Shown in pieces: positions 56,527-64,000 of a DNA stretch of 64,000 nucleotides. This stretch comes from an uncultured Paraglaciecola sp. (GTDB lineage Bacteria; Pseudomonadota; Gammaproteobacteria; Enterobacterales; Alteromonadaceae). The notes under the pieces were generated by a model. It made no database searches. It was not told the origin of the DNA and was given only the letters and a program-made list of their open reading frames with translations. Every line of letters starts with the position of its first letter. The stretch's first letter is position 1. The translations under genes and the position numbers were made by a program. The DNA lies in NCBI GenBank assembly GCA_947498355.1, contig CANMKA010000009.1:61290-125289 (forward strand). Direction: 5' to 3'.

Positions 56527-57627
56527 TTATTGGCTTTGGTCTGCCATTTTTTGCGCTAACATACTTAGCTCAGCAGCCTTGAAGGTGTGAGCTTGAGTCA
56601 TCGCATTTTCGGTGCGGTTGATGACATCGAGTATTAATTGCCCAAAATACGGGAAACTCGATTGTCCTAAACACTCAATCTCTTGTTCTTTTTCGTCGTT
56701 GGTCAAAAAGATCTTAGAGGTAGGAGCTTGGCGCGCGACATCATTGTATTTTCGGCATTCGATATTACCTTGGGTACCAATAATAATGGTACGACCGTCA
56801 CCCCAAGTGGCTTGCCCTGCTGGGGTAAACCAATCTACTCGGGTGTAAAATGAGGTGCCGTTGTTGCCTGTCATCGATATTTCGCCAAAGTCTTCTAGTT
56901 CTGGCTTATCGCTGTTATTAAAGTTTTCTACACGAGCAAAATTGATAGTGGCATCTGTTACGCCCGCGTAAGTTAAAAACTGTTCGACCTGGTGCGAACC
57001 AATGTCAGTTAAAATGCCACCATAATATTGTTTCTCAAAGAACCAATCTGGACGTTTGGCTTTTGCTAACCTGTGAGGAGCAATATTGATGACTTGTAAT
57101 ACACGTCCAATTGCACCTTGTTTAATCAGCTCTCCGGCTTGCCAAGCAGCTTCGTTGTGTAAGCGTTCGGCGTAATAAACAGCATAAATTCGCTGAGTTT
57201 GCGCGACAACTTGCTTAACTTGCTCAAGTTGTTCTAGGGTGGTGAAAGGCGATTTATCGGTGAAGTAATCTTTGCCAGCTTGCATTACTTGAATACCAAT
57301 TTCGGCTCTTACGTTAGGTATAGCAGCACTGACTACTAGTTTTGTGTCTTGGTCAGCTAATATTTGTTCAAATGACTCAGCGACTTGGGCGTTAGGGTGC
57401 TTCTCGCAAAATTCTGCTAATCGAGCTGGGTCGCTGTCGTATACATATTTCAGGGTTGCACCTGCTTGCAGTAACCCATTGGTCTGGCCGTTTATGTGAC
57501 CATGATCTAAGTACGCCACCGAAAAATAGAACTCCCCGGGTTCGACGACGGCTTCACTTTTACCTACTGGCGCATAGTTTGCGCCATCCTTCACGTTTGT
57601 TTTTTTAAGAGGTGTGGTTTCTGACAT
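56527..57627 (-). CDS. Gfo/Idh/MocA-family oxidoreductase, atypical
   Basis: 366 aa from the ATG at 57625-57627, whose codon overlaps the stop of the upstream transporter gene (TAATG); the longer frame to 57858 lies inside that gene and is ignored. Family features are the C-terminal domain with GGILTDIGSHQVEQFLTYAG and GRVLQVINIAPHRL. The N-terminal nucleotide loop is unusual: SVAYLDHGHINGQ replaces the standard G-x-G-x-x-G, and the usual E-K-P catalytic motif is FTDKSPFTT, keeping the lysine but not the glutamate. It may bind a different cofactor or be a specialised member. Last gene of the four-gene operon; product and substrate unknown. Confidence 0.85.
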   Translation of the reverse strand: MSETTPLKKTNVKDGANYAPVGKSEAVVEPGEFYFSVAYLDHGHINGQTNGLLQAGATLKYVYDSDPARLAEFCEKHPNAQVAESFEQILADQDTKLVVSAAIPNVRAEIGIQVMQAGKDYFTDKSPFTTLEQLEQVKQVVAQTQRIYAVYYAERLHNEAAWQAGELIKQGAIGRVLQVINIAPHRLAKAKRPDWFFEKQYYGGILTDIGSHQVEQFLTYAGVTDATINFARVENFNNSDKPELEDFGEISMTGNNGTSFYTRVDWFTPAGQATWGDGRTIIIGTQGNIECRKYNDVARQAPTSKIFLTNDEKEQEIECLGQSSFPYFGQLILDVINRTENAMTQAHTFKAAELSMLAQKMADQSQ

Positions 57628-59006
57628 TAGATATAACCCATTTTTACAGCTGTTGAGTACACTACGCTGGCAAGCACGGTAACAATACATAGTGCCATAG
57701 CGAAATTGATGAATAGACGTTTGTTGCCCGTAGGCATTGCGTCGCCTAAGTAGTCTTTTTTGTTGTTGAGCACAGCCCAACCGATATAGGCGATAGGCAG
57801 CAAGAATCCGCAAATTGCAGAAGTGGGTAATACGACGTATGCCCCCATGGTTTTCCATACGAATACGCCTAAAATGGCGGGTGTAGGGGCAAGTAGTGCA
57901 AGCTTGTATTTAAAGCTGTTTTCAGACCAGCCAAACATAGCAGCGGCGGCTGAGCCACAACACAACATATGCATAACTAACGATCCAACCGCCATGCCCA
58001 AGATACCAAAAGCAAAGATTAGCCGGCTGGTGACTTCGTCTAGGCCAGCAGACATGAACATAGTACCCGCTTGCGTAGGGCTAAGCTTGCCTTGAATATC
58101 CATATCTGAACCAAAGAAAGCACCTGCGGCGGCAATCGAAATTAAGCTAGTAACTAGAATATAAGGTATGACTAAGCCAAGGCCAATGTCGTATCTAGAT
58201 AGTTCTGCATGATCTTTGGTCCACTTTTTATGCAGCAATGTATAGCCATAAATAAAGGTCATATTAATACCTACAGCGCTGCCTAATGCAGCCATGACCA
58301 CAGTTACGCCTTGTGCATCTGACGGGAACGAAGTGGGAATATACCCAGCCGCAACGGCCGCCCAGTCTACTTTACCGTTTAAAGATGCACTCACGACTAC
58401 CCAAGCAAAAGCGATTATGATTAAGCCACTCAGAATTTTTATGCCGTTTTCGAAGTATTTAACGGCATTATTCTTGCCTCCGTCGGCATCGTGGTCACCA
58501 TATTTCCAAGCAGTAAATGCCACGCCCATCCAAATGATGATCGCTAGCACTAATAAATAGATGTCGCGAGCGGTACTATTACTTTCATCTACCGAAAAGC
58601 CAGTGCCAACGACTATGATCTCTTCTAACATTGCGGCACTTAAGGGGTAGTGGGCAAAGCCCCATATGATACTGGATGCAAATGCGGCTATCGCCCAGCC
58701 CCAAGCGATAGGCGCATTGACGTGTTTTTTCATTGCAGAAAAGGGTTTGTCTTGGGTATGCAAGGTTTGGTGAGATAAGGCAAACAACATGATGCAGCCA
58801 ATTATCATGGCAACAGGTTGTACCCAAAGTAGCTCGTAACCAAACAACGCACCTATGGTTAAAGATGTTACTGCGCTGCCGCCGCCTAACGTCATCGCCC
58901 CTTGTAACCAGCCTGGACCACTTAGTTTTAGATAGGTGGGCACTCGGCCATACCAAGGTTTTTGGGCCAAGCTTTGCAGAGTGGCTATTTCTTGATTATT
59001 ACTCAT
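57627..59006 (-). CDS. Nramp-related membrane transporter lacking the DPGN metal motif
   Basis: 459 aa with about eleven transmembrane segments. The first helix reads SGPGWLQGAMTLGGGSAVTS and then GALFGYELLWV, aligning with the Nramp helix GPGFL...DPGN...GYKLLWV, but the four metal-binding DPGN positions are GGGS. In the sixth helix INMTFIYGYTLLH keeps a methionine but lacks the usual M-P-H. Classic Nramp proteins use these residues to carry Mn2+ or Fe2+, so this protein probably carries something else. It sits between two Gfo/Idh oxidoreductases, 24 bases after one and overlapping the other, so it is likely the uptake component of that pathway. Confidence 0.8.
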   Translation of the reverse strand: MSNNQEIATLQSLAQKPWYGRVPTYLKLSGPGWLQGAMTLGGGSAVTSLTIGALFGYELLWVQPVAMIIGCIMLFALSHQTLHTQDKPFSAMKKHVNAPIAWGWAIAAFASSIIWGFAHYPLSAAMLEEIIVVGTGFSVDESNSTARDIYLLVLAIIIWMGVAFTAWKYGDHDADGGKNNAVKYFENGIKILSGLIIIAFAWVVVSASLNGKVDWAAVAAGYIPTSFPSDAQGVTVVMAALGSAVGINMTFIYGYTLLHKKWTKDHAELSRYDIGLGLVIPYILVTSLISIAAAGAFFGSDMDIQGKLSPTQAGTMFMSAGLDEVTSRLIFAFGILGMAVGSLVMHMLCCGSAAAAMFGWSENSFKYKLALLAPTPAILGVFVWKTMGAYVVLPTSAICGFLLPIAYIGWAVLNNKKDYLGDAMPTGNKRLFINFAMALCIVTVLASVVYSTAVKMGYI

Positions 59007-59030
59007 GTTGTACTCTTCTTATTGTTGTTA

Positions 59031-60191
59031 TTAACGGTACGAAGCGCTCATGTCGACTTTCGCTTCGGCATTAGACTTAACGCGTAGACTTGATTGCGCG
59101 GCTTTTTCAGCCAACAGAGTTTGGTAGCGTTGGCGATCTAATGGCAAATCGATGGCTTGTTTGGTCCAAGTGGACTGTAACATGCCGTTGGCGATATCAA
59201 GTGATGCCAAACCATCTTGAGCAGGTGCAATAAGCGGTATATCGTCAACTATGGCATCGATAAAGTTATTCATAATGATCGCGTGTTGATTGACGGACTC
59301 AGTTGTACTGATATCCGTTTCTGTCACCCTAGGCATACCGAACATCTCATCGGTATTTGCGCAGAACTCAGCCACGCTTTGGTCGTTAAGTTTTTGCGTT
59401 AGTTTGCCGTTTTCAAAATGAATACTGCCTTGGTCGCCGATAACATCAAAGCGATTTACGCCGGGTGCTTCGCCCGTAGAGCCAATAAATACGCCTGTTG
59501 CTTTTGATGGGTATCGCAAATATGCGGTGACTTCGTCTTCTACTTCTATTCCGTGGTATTTACCAAATTCACAAAACGCAGTAATTTGACTTGGTACGCC
59601 GCATACCCATTGGAATATATCTAAGTTATGAATACATTGATTGACTAAAAGTCCGCCGCCTTCGCCTTTCCAAGTGGCGCGCCAGTCGCTTACTTGAAAG
59701 TAGATATCTGGCCTAAACCAATTTGTCATAGTCCAATGAGTGCGTTGCACATCACCTAAAATTCCAGACTCGACAATCTCCTTCATTTTTTTAAATGTAG
59801 GGTCGGTACGTTGGTTTAACATTAACGCAAATTTGACTTGATTGGGGGCGAGTCGCAGCAACTCCTCGCCTTCCCAGCTAGACAAGCCAATGGGTTTTTC
59901 TAGCATTACGTGGCGGTTTTTCTGTAGTGCATATTGGGCGATTTCAAAATGTGAAAGAGTAGGAGTGGCGATCAGCACGGCATCGATTAAATCTGAGTCG
60001 ATCAAATCTTGATAGCGGCTAAAATGCGTTGCGTTTAGGGTGTCGGCCTGCCCCGTGTTATTGCGTGAGCATAGAGCCGTCACAACGCAGTTTTTGACTG
60101 CGCCAGACGTGATGTTGTCTATATGTTGCTGGGCAATATTGCCTAGGCCAATGACACCTAGGCGGATATCAGATTGCTGGTGGTTGCTCAT
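59031..60191 (-). CDS. Gfo/Idh/MocA-family oxidoreductase
   Basis: 386 aa. The N-terminal Rossmann loop LGVIGLGNIAQQHI (about 11-24) has the normal G-x-G-x-x pattern, LEKPIGLSSWEGEELL near 97 is the E-K-P catalytic motif, and VNQCIHNLDIFQWVCG carries the conserved histidine region. Members oxidise or reduce sugars, inositols or related polyols with NAD(P). No signal peptide, so cytoplasmic. It follows the haem lipoprotein gene by four bases and precedes the transporter. The substrate is unknown, but the presence of a second, atypical family member suggests a two-step conversion. Confidence 0.92.
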   Translation of the reverse strand: MSNHQQSDIRLGVIGLGNIAQQHIDNITSGAVKNCVVTALCSRNNTGQADTLNATHFSRYQDLIDSDLIDAVLIATPTLSHFEIAQYALQKNRHVMLEKPIGLSSWEGEELLRLAPNQVKFALMLNQRTDPTFKKMKEIVESGILGDVQRTHWTMTNWFRPDIYFQVSDWRATWKGEGGGLLVNQCIHNLDIFQWVCGVPSQITAFCEFGKYHGIEVEDEVTAYLRYPSKATGVFIGSTGEAPGVNRFDVIGDQGSIHFENGKLTQKLNDQSVAEFCANTDEMFGMPRVTETDISTTESVNQHAIIMNNFIDAIVDDIPLIAPAQDGLASLDIANGMLQSTWTKQAIDLPLDRQRYQTLLAEKAAQSSLRVKSNAEAKVDMSASYR

Positions 60192-60195
60192 TGAA

Positions 60196-62637
60196 TTACT
60201 GTACCTTTAATTGTTTTATCGAGTCTGATGTATAGGGCAATGTTTGTTGCTGCGTACCAGTTCTGACTTTTTCGACTTGGCTAGCTGTGACAGCTGAACC
60301 TGCGTTTTCCCATTCATTCCTTATATAGGTGGCAATATCTGCAATATCTTCATCTTTGAATCTAGGGTTGGTTGCTAGGCCTGGCATAACCATTACACCG
60401 CTGTAATCTTTACCCCTGACTTTTATTGGACCGCTAAATCCATGTAGTAAAATTGCGCTTAATCGTTCTGGGCTTTCGGTTACCCATTCGCTTTTATTCA
60501 GTGGAGGAACTATGCTGCTGCCTTCACCGTCTATTCCGTGGCAGCCAAAACATCCAGCTTCACCTGTGTACAAAGCTTTACCTTTGGCGAAACTCTTTGC
60601 GACTTCTGGTGTTAGCGTTTGCTTAACTTGTTTAACGACATTGCCAACCGCTTGAATGTTAACCAGTACATCGGTTGGTACATTGGCGTATGGGCTATCC
60701 AAGAATGCTTGTTCAGCATTGCCTAAGCTAGCAATCACAAATGGACTATTACCTGTGGTGTTAATAATGTTTGCGGTGGCGGCCCATGCTTTATGCGTAC
60801 CAGCGGCAAGCACTAACGAGTCGGCAGTTTCTTTGTTTACCTTTTTGCTCTCTTCCACTAACCAGTCTTGTAAATCTTGACTGGTGGGCAACAAATCAGC
60901 TAATCGGTAAACACTACGTTTAACCTTGTCGTTGCTATTAGTAGCCGCATCTTTAAGTACGCTGAGTGAATTTTCGCCTAAACCTTCTAATACCCAGAGT
61001 GCTTTTATTTGAGCTAAATGATTGTTGGTATTTACCGCTAGAGCTTTCAACGCAGGGACGGCTGATTTGTCTTGCTGCATTACCAGTAATTGTTGTGCGG
61101 TATCTCGGTGCCATCCATTAGGGTGACCTAAAAATGGGACCAGTTGAGTAGCCGTTAGACCGTTAAGTAACGCATTTTGTGGTAGTGGATTGTTTTTGTA
61201 TTTAAGGCGATACAAACGACCAATATGTCTACTGCGCTGTAAATCACGAGATAGAATCTGGTCTTCTAGATAAGTTGTCATAAAGGTACGGTGTTGAATA
61301 ATCCCGTGATAAAAGTCCACAACTAAAATCGTACCGTCTGGTGTATTATGTAGGTTTACGGGCCTAAAACGCTCATCCGTAGACGCTAAAATATCTTGTT
61401 TATCAAACAAATTGCTACCACTGACTACACCTGCATTGTCGCTAATCTTGGTAGCCCGCAATAGGTTACCAGCTGATTCGGTTACCATGCCTATATTACT
61501 GTACTTGGCCGGATACTGGTTACCTCTATATATAACTGGGCCGCCGCCAGAAGTGTTCTTGGCTAACTTAAACTCTTTATTGAGAATGCCTTTAAGATAT
61601 CCCCTGTTAACGCCAGGATTGACTCGAATAGGGTAAACGTCGTTGTCGCCAACTTTGCGTTTAAGTAAACCTGCTGGAAACTTTTGCTTGGGGTTACGGT
61701 GCGCAACGTTAGGTAAAAATGGCGATACCTGCAGAGGGGTGGAGTTATGTAAAAAGTAGTGTCTACCGTAATCGTCTTGGGCAATACCCCATTGGCCACG
61801 AAATTCTGTTTTGCTTCTAGCCATTTTCCAGTATTGGTTTCTATATACCTCTTTTGCTCCCTTAGGTAGGCTTGCATTGAGGGGGTAGGGGCGATATCGC
61901 ATATCTGCTTTGGCGCTGTAGTACCAATTGTCTAAGCTATATAACAGGCCATTTGGCTTATGCTCTATGTTACCTTTTTCAGCGTAGGTTTTATCAACGA
62001 GTTCTGTTTTCACCACCTTGATTGTATCTTCGTTTTCAGCAATTTCTGAGAAGTACATACTGCTGTTATCTGCCCAGATAATACCTTTGTCGACAAACGC
62101 TAAAGCGCGAGGCAGAATGATTTCACCTATCACTACTTGGCGTTTGTCCATGGTGCCATCGTTGTTAGTATCTGATAACACAACAATTTGACTGTCATGG
62201 GTCATTTCGTTGGTGGCTTCGGTGTCTTGCATGTAAGTGGTCATCTCTAATGCCCAAATCCGTCCTTTGGCGTCATAGATTGCAAAGACAGGGTCGTAAA
62301 CTATTGGGCTATCGGCAACGACTTCCAATTCGAAGTCAGAATGAATAGCAAAAGATTCAAGGGCTTGCTCTGTGGTTAAGATGGGGGCGGGTGGAATAAT
62401 GTCCTTCGGCACCACTTCTTTCATTACATGGCCCTTACGATCGCCAGGGTTTTTCCTTACTGACTTTGGTGCAGCTTCAGCTTCTGTCTTAACGGCTACT
62501 TCTGGTGCTTTTGCTTCAGTAACGCTAGCGTCTTGGGTGTCAGTTTGTGATGAACAAGACAAGGTGCTCACTGCTACCACACTGCAAAGTGCAAGAGTCT
62601 TTATTGAGATTGGAGTGACTGTTTTTAATAAATTCAT
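60196..62637 (-). CDS. PVC-type haem-binding lipoprotein (membrane-bound dehydrogenase domain)
   Basis: 813 aa. Exported: N-terminal signal KTLALCSVVAVSTLSC, probably a lipoprotein although the lipobox TLSC is not ideal. A beta-propeller dehydrogenase-like domain (about 85-480) resembles the large PVC-superfamily family common in Planctomycetes, Verrucomicrobia and Bacteroidetes. A HEAT-like helical stretch (about 500-670) follows, and then a C-terminal cytochrome c with CFGCHG near 704 and MPGL as possible axial Met. It could oxidise a substrate outside the inner membrane and pass electrons through its haem. First gene of the operon with the two Gfo/Idh genes and the Nramp-like gene. Confidence 0.88.
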   Translation of the reverse strand: MNLLKTVTPISIKTLALCSVVAVSTLSCSSQTDTQDASVTEAKAPEVAVKTEAEAAPKSVRKNPGDRKGHVMKEVVPKDIIPPAPILTTEQALESFAIHSDFELEVVADSPIVYDPVFAIYDAKGRIWALEMTTYMQDTEATNEMTHDSQIVVLSDTNNDGTMDKRQVVIGEIILPRALAFVDKGIIWADNSSMYFSEIAENEDTIKVVKTELVDKTYAEKGNIEHKPNGLLYSLDNWYYSAKADMRYRPYPLNASLPKGAKEVYRNQYWKMARSKTEFRGQWGIAQDDYGRHYFLHNSTPLQVSPFLPNVAHRNPKQKFPAGLLKRKVGDNDVYPIRVNPGVNRGYLKGILNKEFKLAKNTSGGGPVIYRGNQYPAKYSNIGMVTESAGNLLRATKISDNAGVVSGSNLFDKQDILASTDERFRPVNLHNTPDGTILVVDFYHGIIQHRTFMTTYLEDQILSRDLQRSRHIGRLYRLKYKNNPLPQNALLNGLTATQLVPFLGHPNGWHRDTAQQLLVMQQDKSAVPALKALAVNTNNHLAQIKALWVLEGLGENSLSVLKDAATNSNDKVKRSVYRLADLLPTSQDLQDWLVEESKKVNKETADSLVLAAGTHKAWAATANIINTTGNSPFVIASLGNAEQAFLDSPYANVPTDVLVNIQAVGNVVKQVKQTLTPEVAKSFAKGKALYTGEAGCFGCHGIDGEGSSIVPPLNKSEWVTESPERLSAILLHGFSGPIKVRGKDYSGVMVMPGLATNPRFKDEDIADIATYIRNEWENAGSAVTASQVEKVRTGTQQQTLPYTSDSIKQLKVQ

Positions 62638-62683
62638 AGCTTACTTATATGTAAATTAAGTGAATGTAATGTATCAAATATGT

Positions 62684-62702
62684 ATTGGACTGACCAATTA
62701 TA
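62684..62702 (-). promoter_or_regulatory. Candidate operator and -10 of the haem-lipoprotein operon
   Basis: ATTGGACTGACCAAT (62684-62698) is a palindrome with perfect 5-bp arms. It overlaps a minus-strand TATAAT (62697-62702), 47 bases upstream of the first gene. Half-sites of TTGG/CCAA type are common for GntR/FadR- and LacI-like regulators, so this may repress the operon. The matching -35 is weak and no regulator gene is nearby. Confidence 0.4.
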
Positions 62703-62817
62703 TGTGAGCCCAAATACATTTCATAGAACAAGTTCTTAATAACTATTTACTAAATTGATCACGATTTAGTTCATTAAGGCCTGAGGCTGTGCCTAAAACC
62801 CTATGGCCTAATCACGA

Positions 62818-63354
62818 TTATTCAGATTCAGCTAAGTACTCATCTTTCAGTTGGACATAATTAACTGCAGATTGTTTCAAAAATGCCAATTCTTGTTCCT
62901 TTAAAGGACGAGCCTGTTTAGCAGGATTACCCATATATAAGTAACCAGACTGCAACGTCTTATTAGGTGGGACTAATGTTCCAGCGCCAATGAATACGTC
63001 ATCCTCTATCACTGCGCCATCTAAAATAATTGCTCCCATCCCTACTAATATACGATTACCTAATGTGCAGCCGTGTAACATACACTTATGACCGACTGTT
63101 ACATCATCACCAATAATTAAAGGAAACCCAGTAGGGTTTTGTTCGCTGTAACGAGTAACATGTAACACCGAACCATCTTGAATATTTGTTCTTGCACCTA
63201 TCTCGATATAGTTAACGTCGCCTCTAGCGGCAACTAAAGGCCAAACACTAACATCATCAGCACACCTTATATCTCCAACCAAAACAGCTGAGTCATCAAT
63301 ATAAGTGGATTTAGTATATTTAGGGGAAATAGATTTATAGCTTCTAATTGTCAT
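62818..63354 (-). CDS. yrdA: Gamma-class carbonic anhydrase-like protein YrdA
   Basis: 178 aa left-handed beta-helix protein of hexapeptide repeats: DSAVLVGDIRCADDVSVWPL, then VTVGHKCMLHGCTLGNRILVG and later repeats. Three histidines in VLHVT, VGHK and MLHG are the metal ligands of the gamma carbonic anhydrase fold. Activity in E. coli YrdA is doubtful, so the biochemical role is open. Next to rRNA genes, as beside rrnD in E. coli. Confidence 0.95.
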   Translation of the reverse strand: MTIRSYKSISPKYTKSTYIDDSAVLVGDIRCADDVSVWPLVAARGDVNYIEIGARTNIQDGSVLHVTRYSEQNPTGFPLIIGDDVTVGHKCMLHGCTLGNRILVGMGAIILDGAVIEDDVFIGAGTLVPPNKTLQSGYLYMGNPAKQARPLKEQELAFLKQSAVNYVQLKDEYLAESE

Positions 63355-63516
63355 GGGCTTCTCTTATTTATGCAGGTTTGAATCACTAATGATGGAATGA
63401 TCATACCCAATAACTGAGTCTGTCGTCTTCTATCGCATGATTTTTATCCAAAAAGCTCAAATTAACTGCGATGTGTGCATTAAAACAACACTCAAACAAT
63501 TAATTACAAAAAGGGG

Positions 63517-63544
63517 TTGCAGCGAAAGAAGTTATCTCTATAAT
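63517..63544 (+). promoter_or_regulatory. rrn promoter P1 (predicted)
   Basis: TTGCAG (63517-63522), 16 bases, perfect TATAAT (63539-63544), then GCGCATCTCGC. The GC-rich sequence right after the -10 is typical of promoters under stringent control. The gap from 63355 to 63516 shows only AT-rich sequence, which may contain Fis or UP elements. Confidence 0.75.
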
Positions 63545-63679
63545 GCGCATCTCGCTTCGGGGAGTCAGCCAAAACGGTGACCTTGGAGACAAGATTTATC
63601 TTGTTATAGCGGTGCGCTGAGGCGTTATCGTTAGCGGGATGCAGCAAGGATTAAGTTTGAAATTAAATTTAAAAACTTG

Positions 63680-63707
63680 TTGACATCGATTAGAGAGAGC
63701 GTATTAT
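63680..63707 (+). promoter_or_regulatory. rrn promoter P2 (predicted)
   Basis: Perfect TTGACA (63680-63685), 16 bases, TATTAT (63702-63707), followed by the GC-rich discriminator GCGCCTCCCGC. A/T-rich sequence AAATTTAAAAAC upstream could serve as an UP element. It lies 154 bases before the 16S gene. Confidence 0.85.
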
Positions 63708-63748
63708 GCGCCTCCCGCTTGAGAGGGTCTTCGGACAGCATCTTAAGC

Positions 63749-63770
63749 CGCTAAGCACGAAGGCTTAGCG
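63749..63770 (+). other. Leader hairpin of the rRNA transcript
   Basis: CGCTAAGC, loop ACGAAG, GCTTAGCG: a perfect 8-bp stem between P2 and boxA. Probably part of leader folding or processing. Confidence 0.5.
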
Positions 63771-63772
63771 AA

Positions 63773-63784
63773 TGTTCTTTAACA
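63773..63784 (+). promoter_or_regulatory. boxA antitermination element
   Basis: TGTTCTTTAACA matches the rRNA boxA consensus TGCTCTTTAACA at 11 of 12 positions and lies 77 bases before the 16S gene, as expected for Nus-dependent antitermination. Confidence 0.8.
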
Positions 63785-63860
63785 ATTAATAACAAGACAA
63801 TCTGTGTGGACATTCACGATGTGAGTGTCTACCAAAAAAAATTCATGTTTTCGATATATT

Positions 63861-64000
63861 TAATTGAAGAGTTTGATCATGGCTCAGATTGAACGCTGGC
63901 GGCAGGCCTAACACATGCAAGTCGAACGGTAGCATATCTTGCTTGCAAGATGATGACGAGTGGCGGACGGGTGAGTAATACTTAGGAACATGCCTTTGAG
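63861..64000 (+). rRNA. rrs: 16S ribosomal RNA (first 140 bases, runs off the window)
   Basis: TAATTGAAGAGTTTGATCAT is the conserved 5' end, followed by GCTCAGATTGAACGCTGGCGG and AACACATGCAAGTCGAACGG (universal primer region 27F and V1 start). The V1/V2 sequence (CTTGCTTGCAAGATGATGACG, AATACTTAGGAACATGCC) is of gammaproteobacterial, Alteromonas/Glaciecola-like type. The exact first base is uncertain by a few positions. Confidence 0.97.

Noticed and set aside
57628..57858. N-terminal extension of the last Gfo/Idh gene
   Set aside because: It lies inside the upstream transporter gene in another frame; the ATG at 57625-57627 in a TAATG overlap gives the normal family start.

Overview
The window is a piece of a gammaproteobacterial chromosome around the replication origin. 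Protein sequences, gene order and the first 140 bases of a 16S rRNA gene at the right edge point to the order Alteromonadales, probably a Glaciecola/Paraglaciecola/Alteromonas-type marine bacterium. The genus is an inference; the order is fairly safe.

Left arm (1-18.1 kb, all minus strand): the F-type ATP synthase operon atpIBEFHAGD (atpD runs off the left edge), then parB, parA, rsmG, mnmG, the origin oriC (about 11.04-11.46 kb), a dnaC-like helicase-loader gene, a dnaT-like gene, mioC, mnmE, yajQ, yidC, yidD, rnpA and rpmH. oriC has three GATCT-led AT-rich 13-mers next to mnmG, one perfect DnaA box, two near-perfect boxes and dense GATC sites, as in E. coli. Unlike E. coli, a dnaT/dnaC-type pair sits beside it.

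Right replication block (18.6-24.7 kb, plus strand): dnaA, dnaN, recF, gyrB. Two perfect parS sites for the ParAB system lie inside recF, so origin, loader genes, initiator and segregation sites fall within about 11 kb.

Middle (24.7-45.5 kb): a relic of a quinone-oxidoreductase-like gene; a periplasmic binding protein translationally coupled to a hybrid histidine kinase; a small lipoprotein; glyS/glyQ; tag; a DUF2489 gene; yihI; a cytochrome c4-type dihaem protein; engB; polA; trkH; and trkA-rsmB-fmt-def. Three non-coding transcripts are proposed on the minus strand: a short Spot 42 (spf) homologue between polA and engB, a second candidate between spf and engB with a sigma-E-like promoter, and a structured RNA between the cytochrome gene and yihI, the position csrC has in E. 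coli.

Right part (45.7-64 kb): a LysM protein, dprA, smg, yrdD, two unrecognised genes, tsaC, hemF, aroE, then an insertion of about 9 kb before yrdA and an rRNA operon with tandem promoters. In E. coli the block aroE-yrdA-rrnD is compact, so the inserted genes look accessory: a SEC-C motif protein, a NIT-domain chemoreceptor, and a four-gene operon (PVC-type haem lipoprotein, two Gfo/Idh/MocA oxidoreductases, and an Nramp-related transporter that has lost the metal-binding DPGN motif). This operon looks like an uncharacterised, probably carbohydrate-related, oxidation and uptake module and is the best candidate for an undescribed system here. No CRISPR array, insertion sequence, integrase or tRNA gene was seen.
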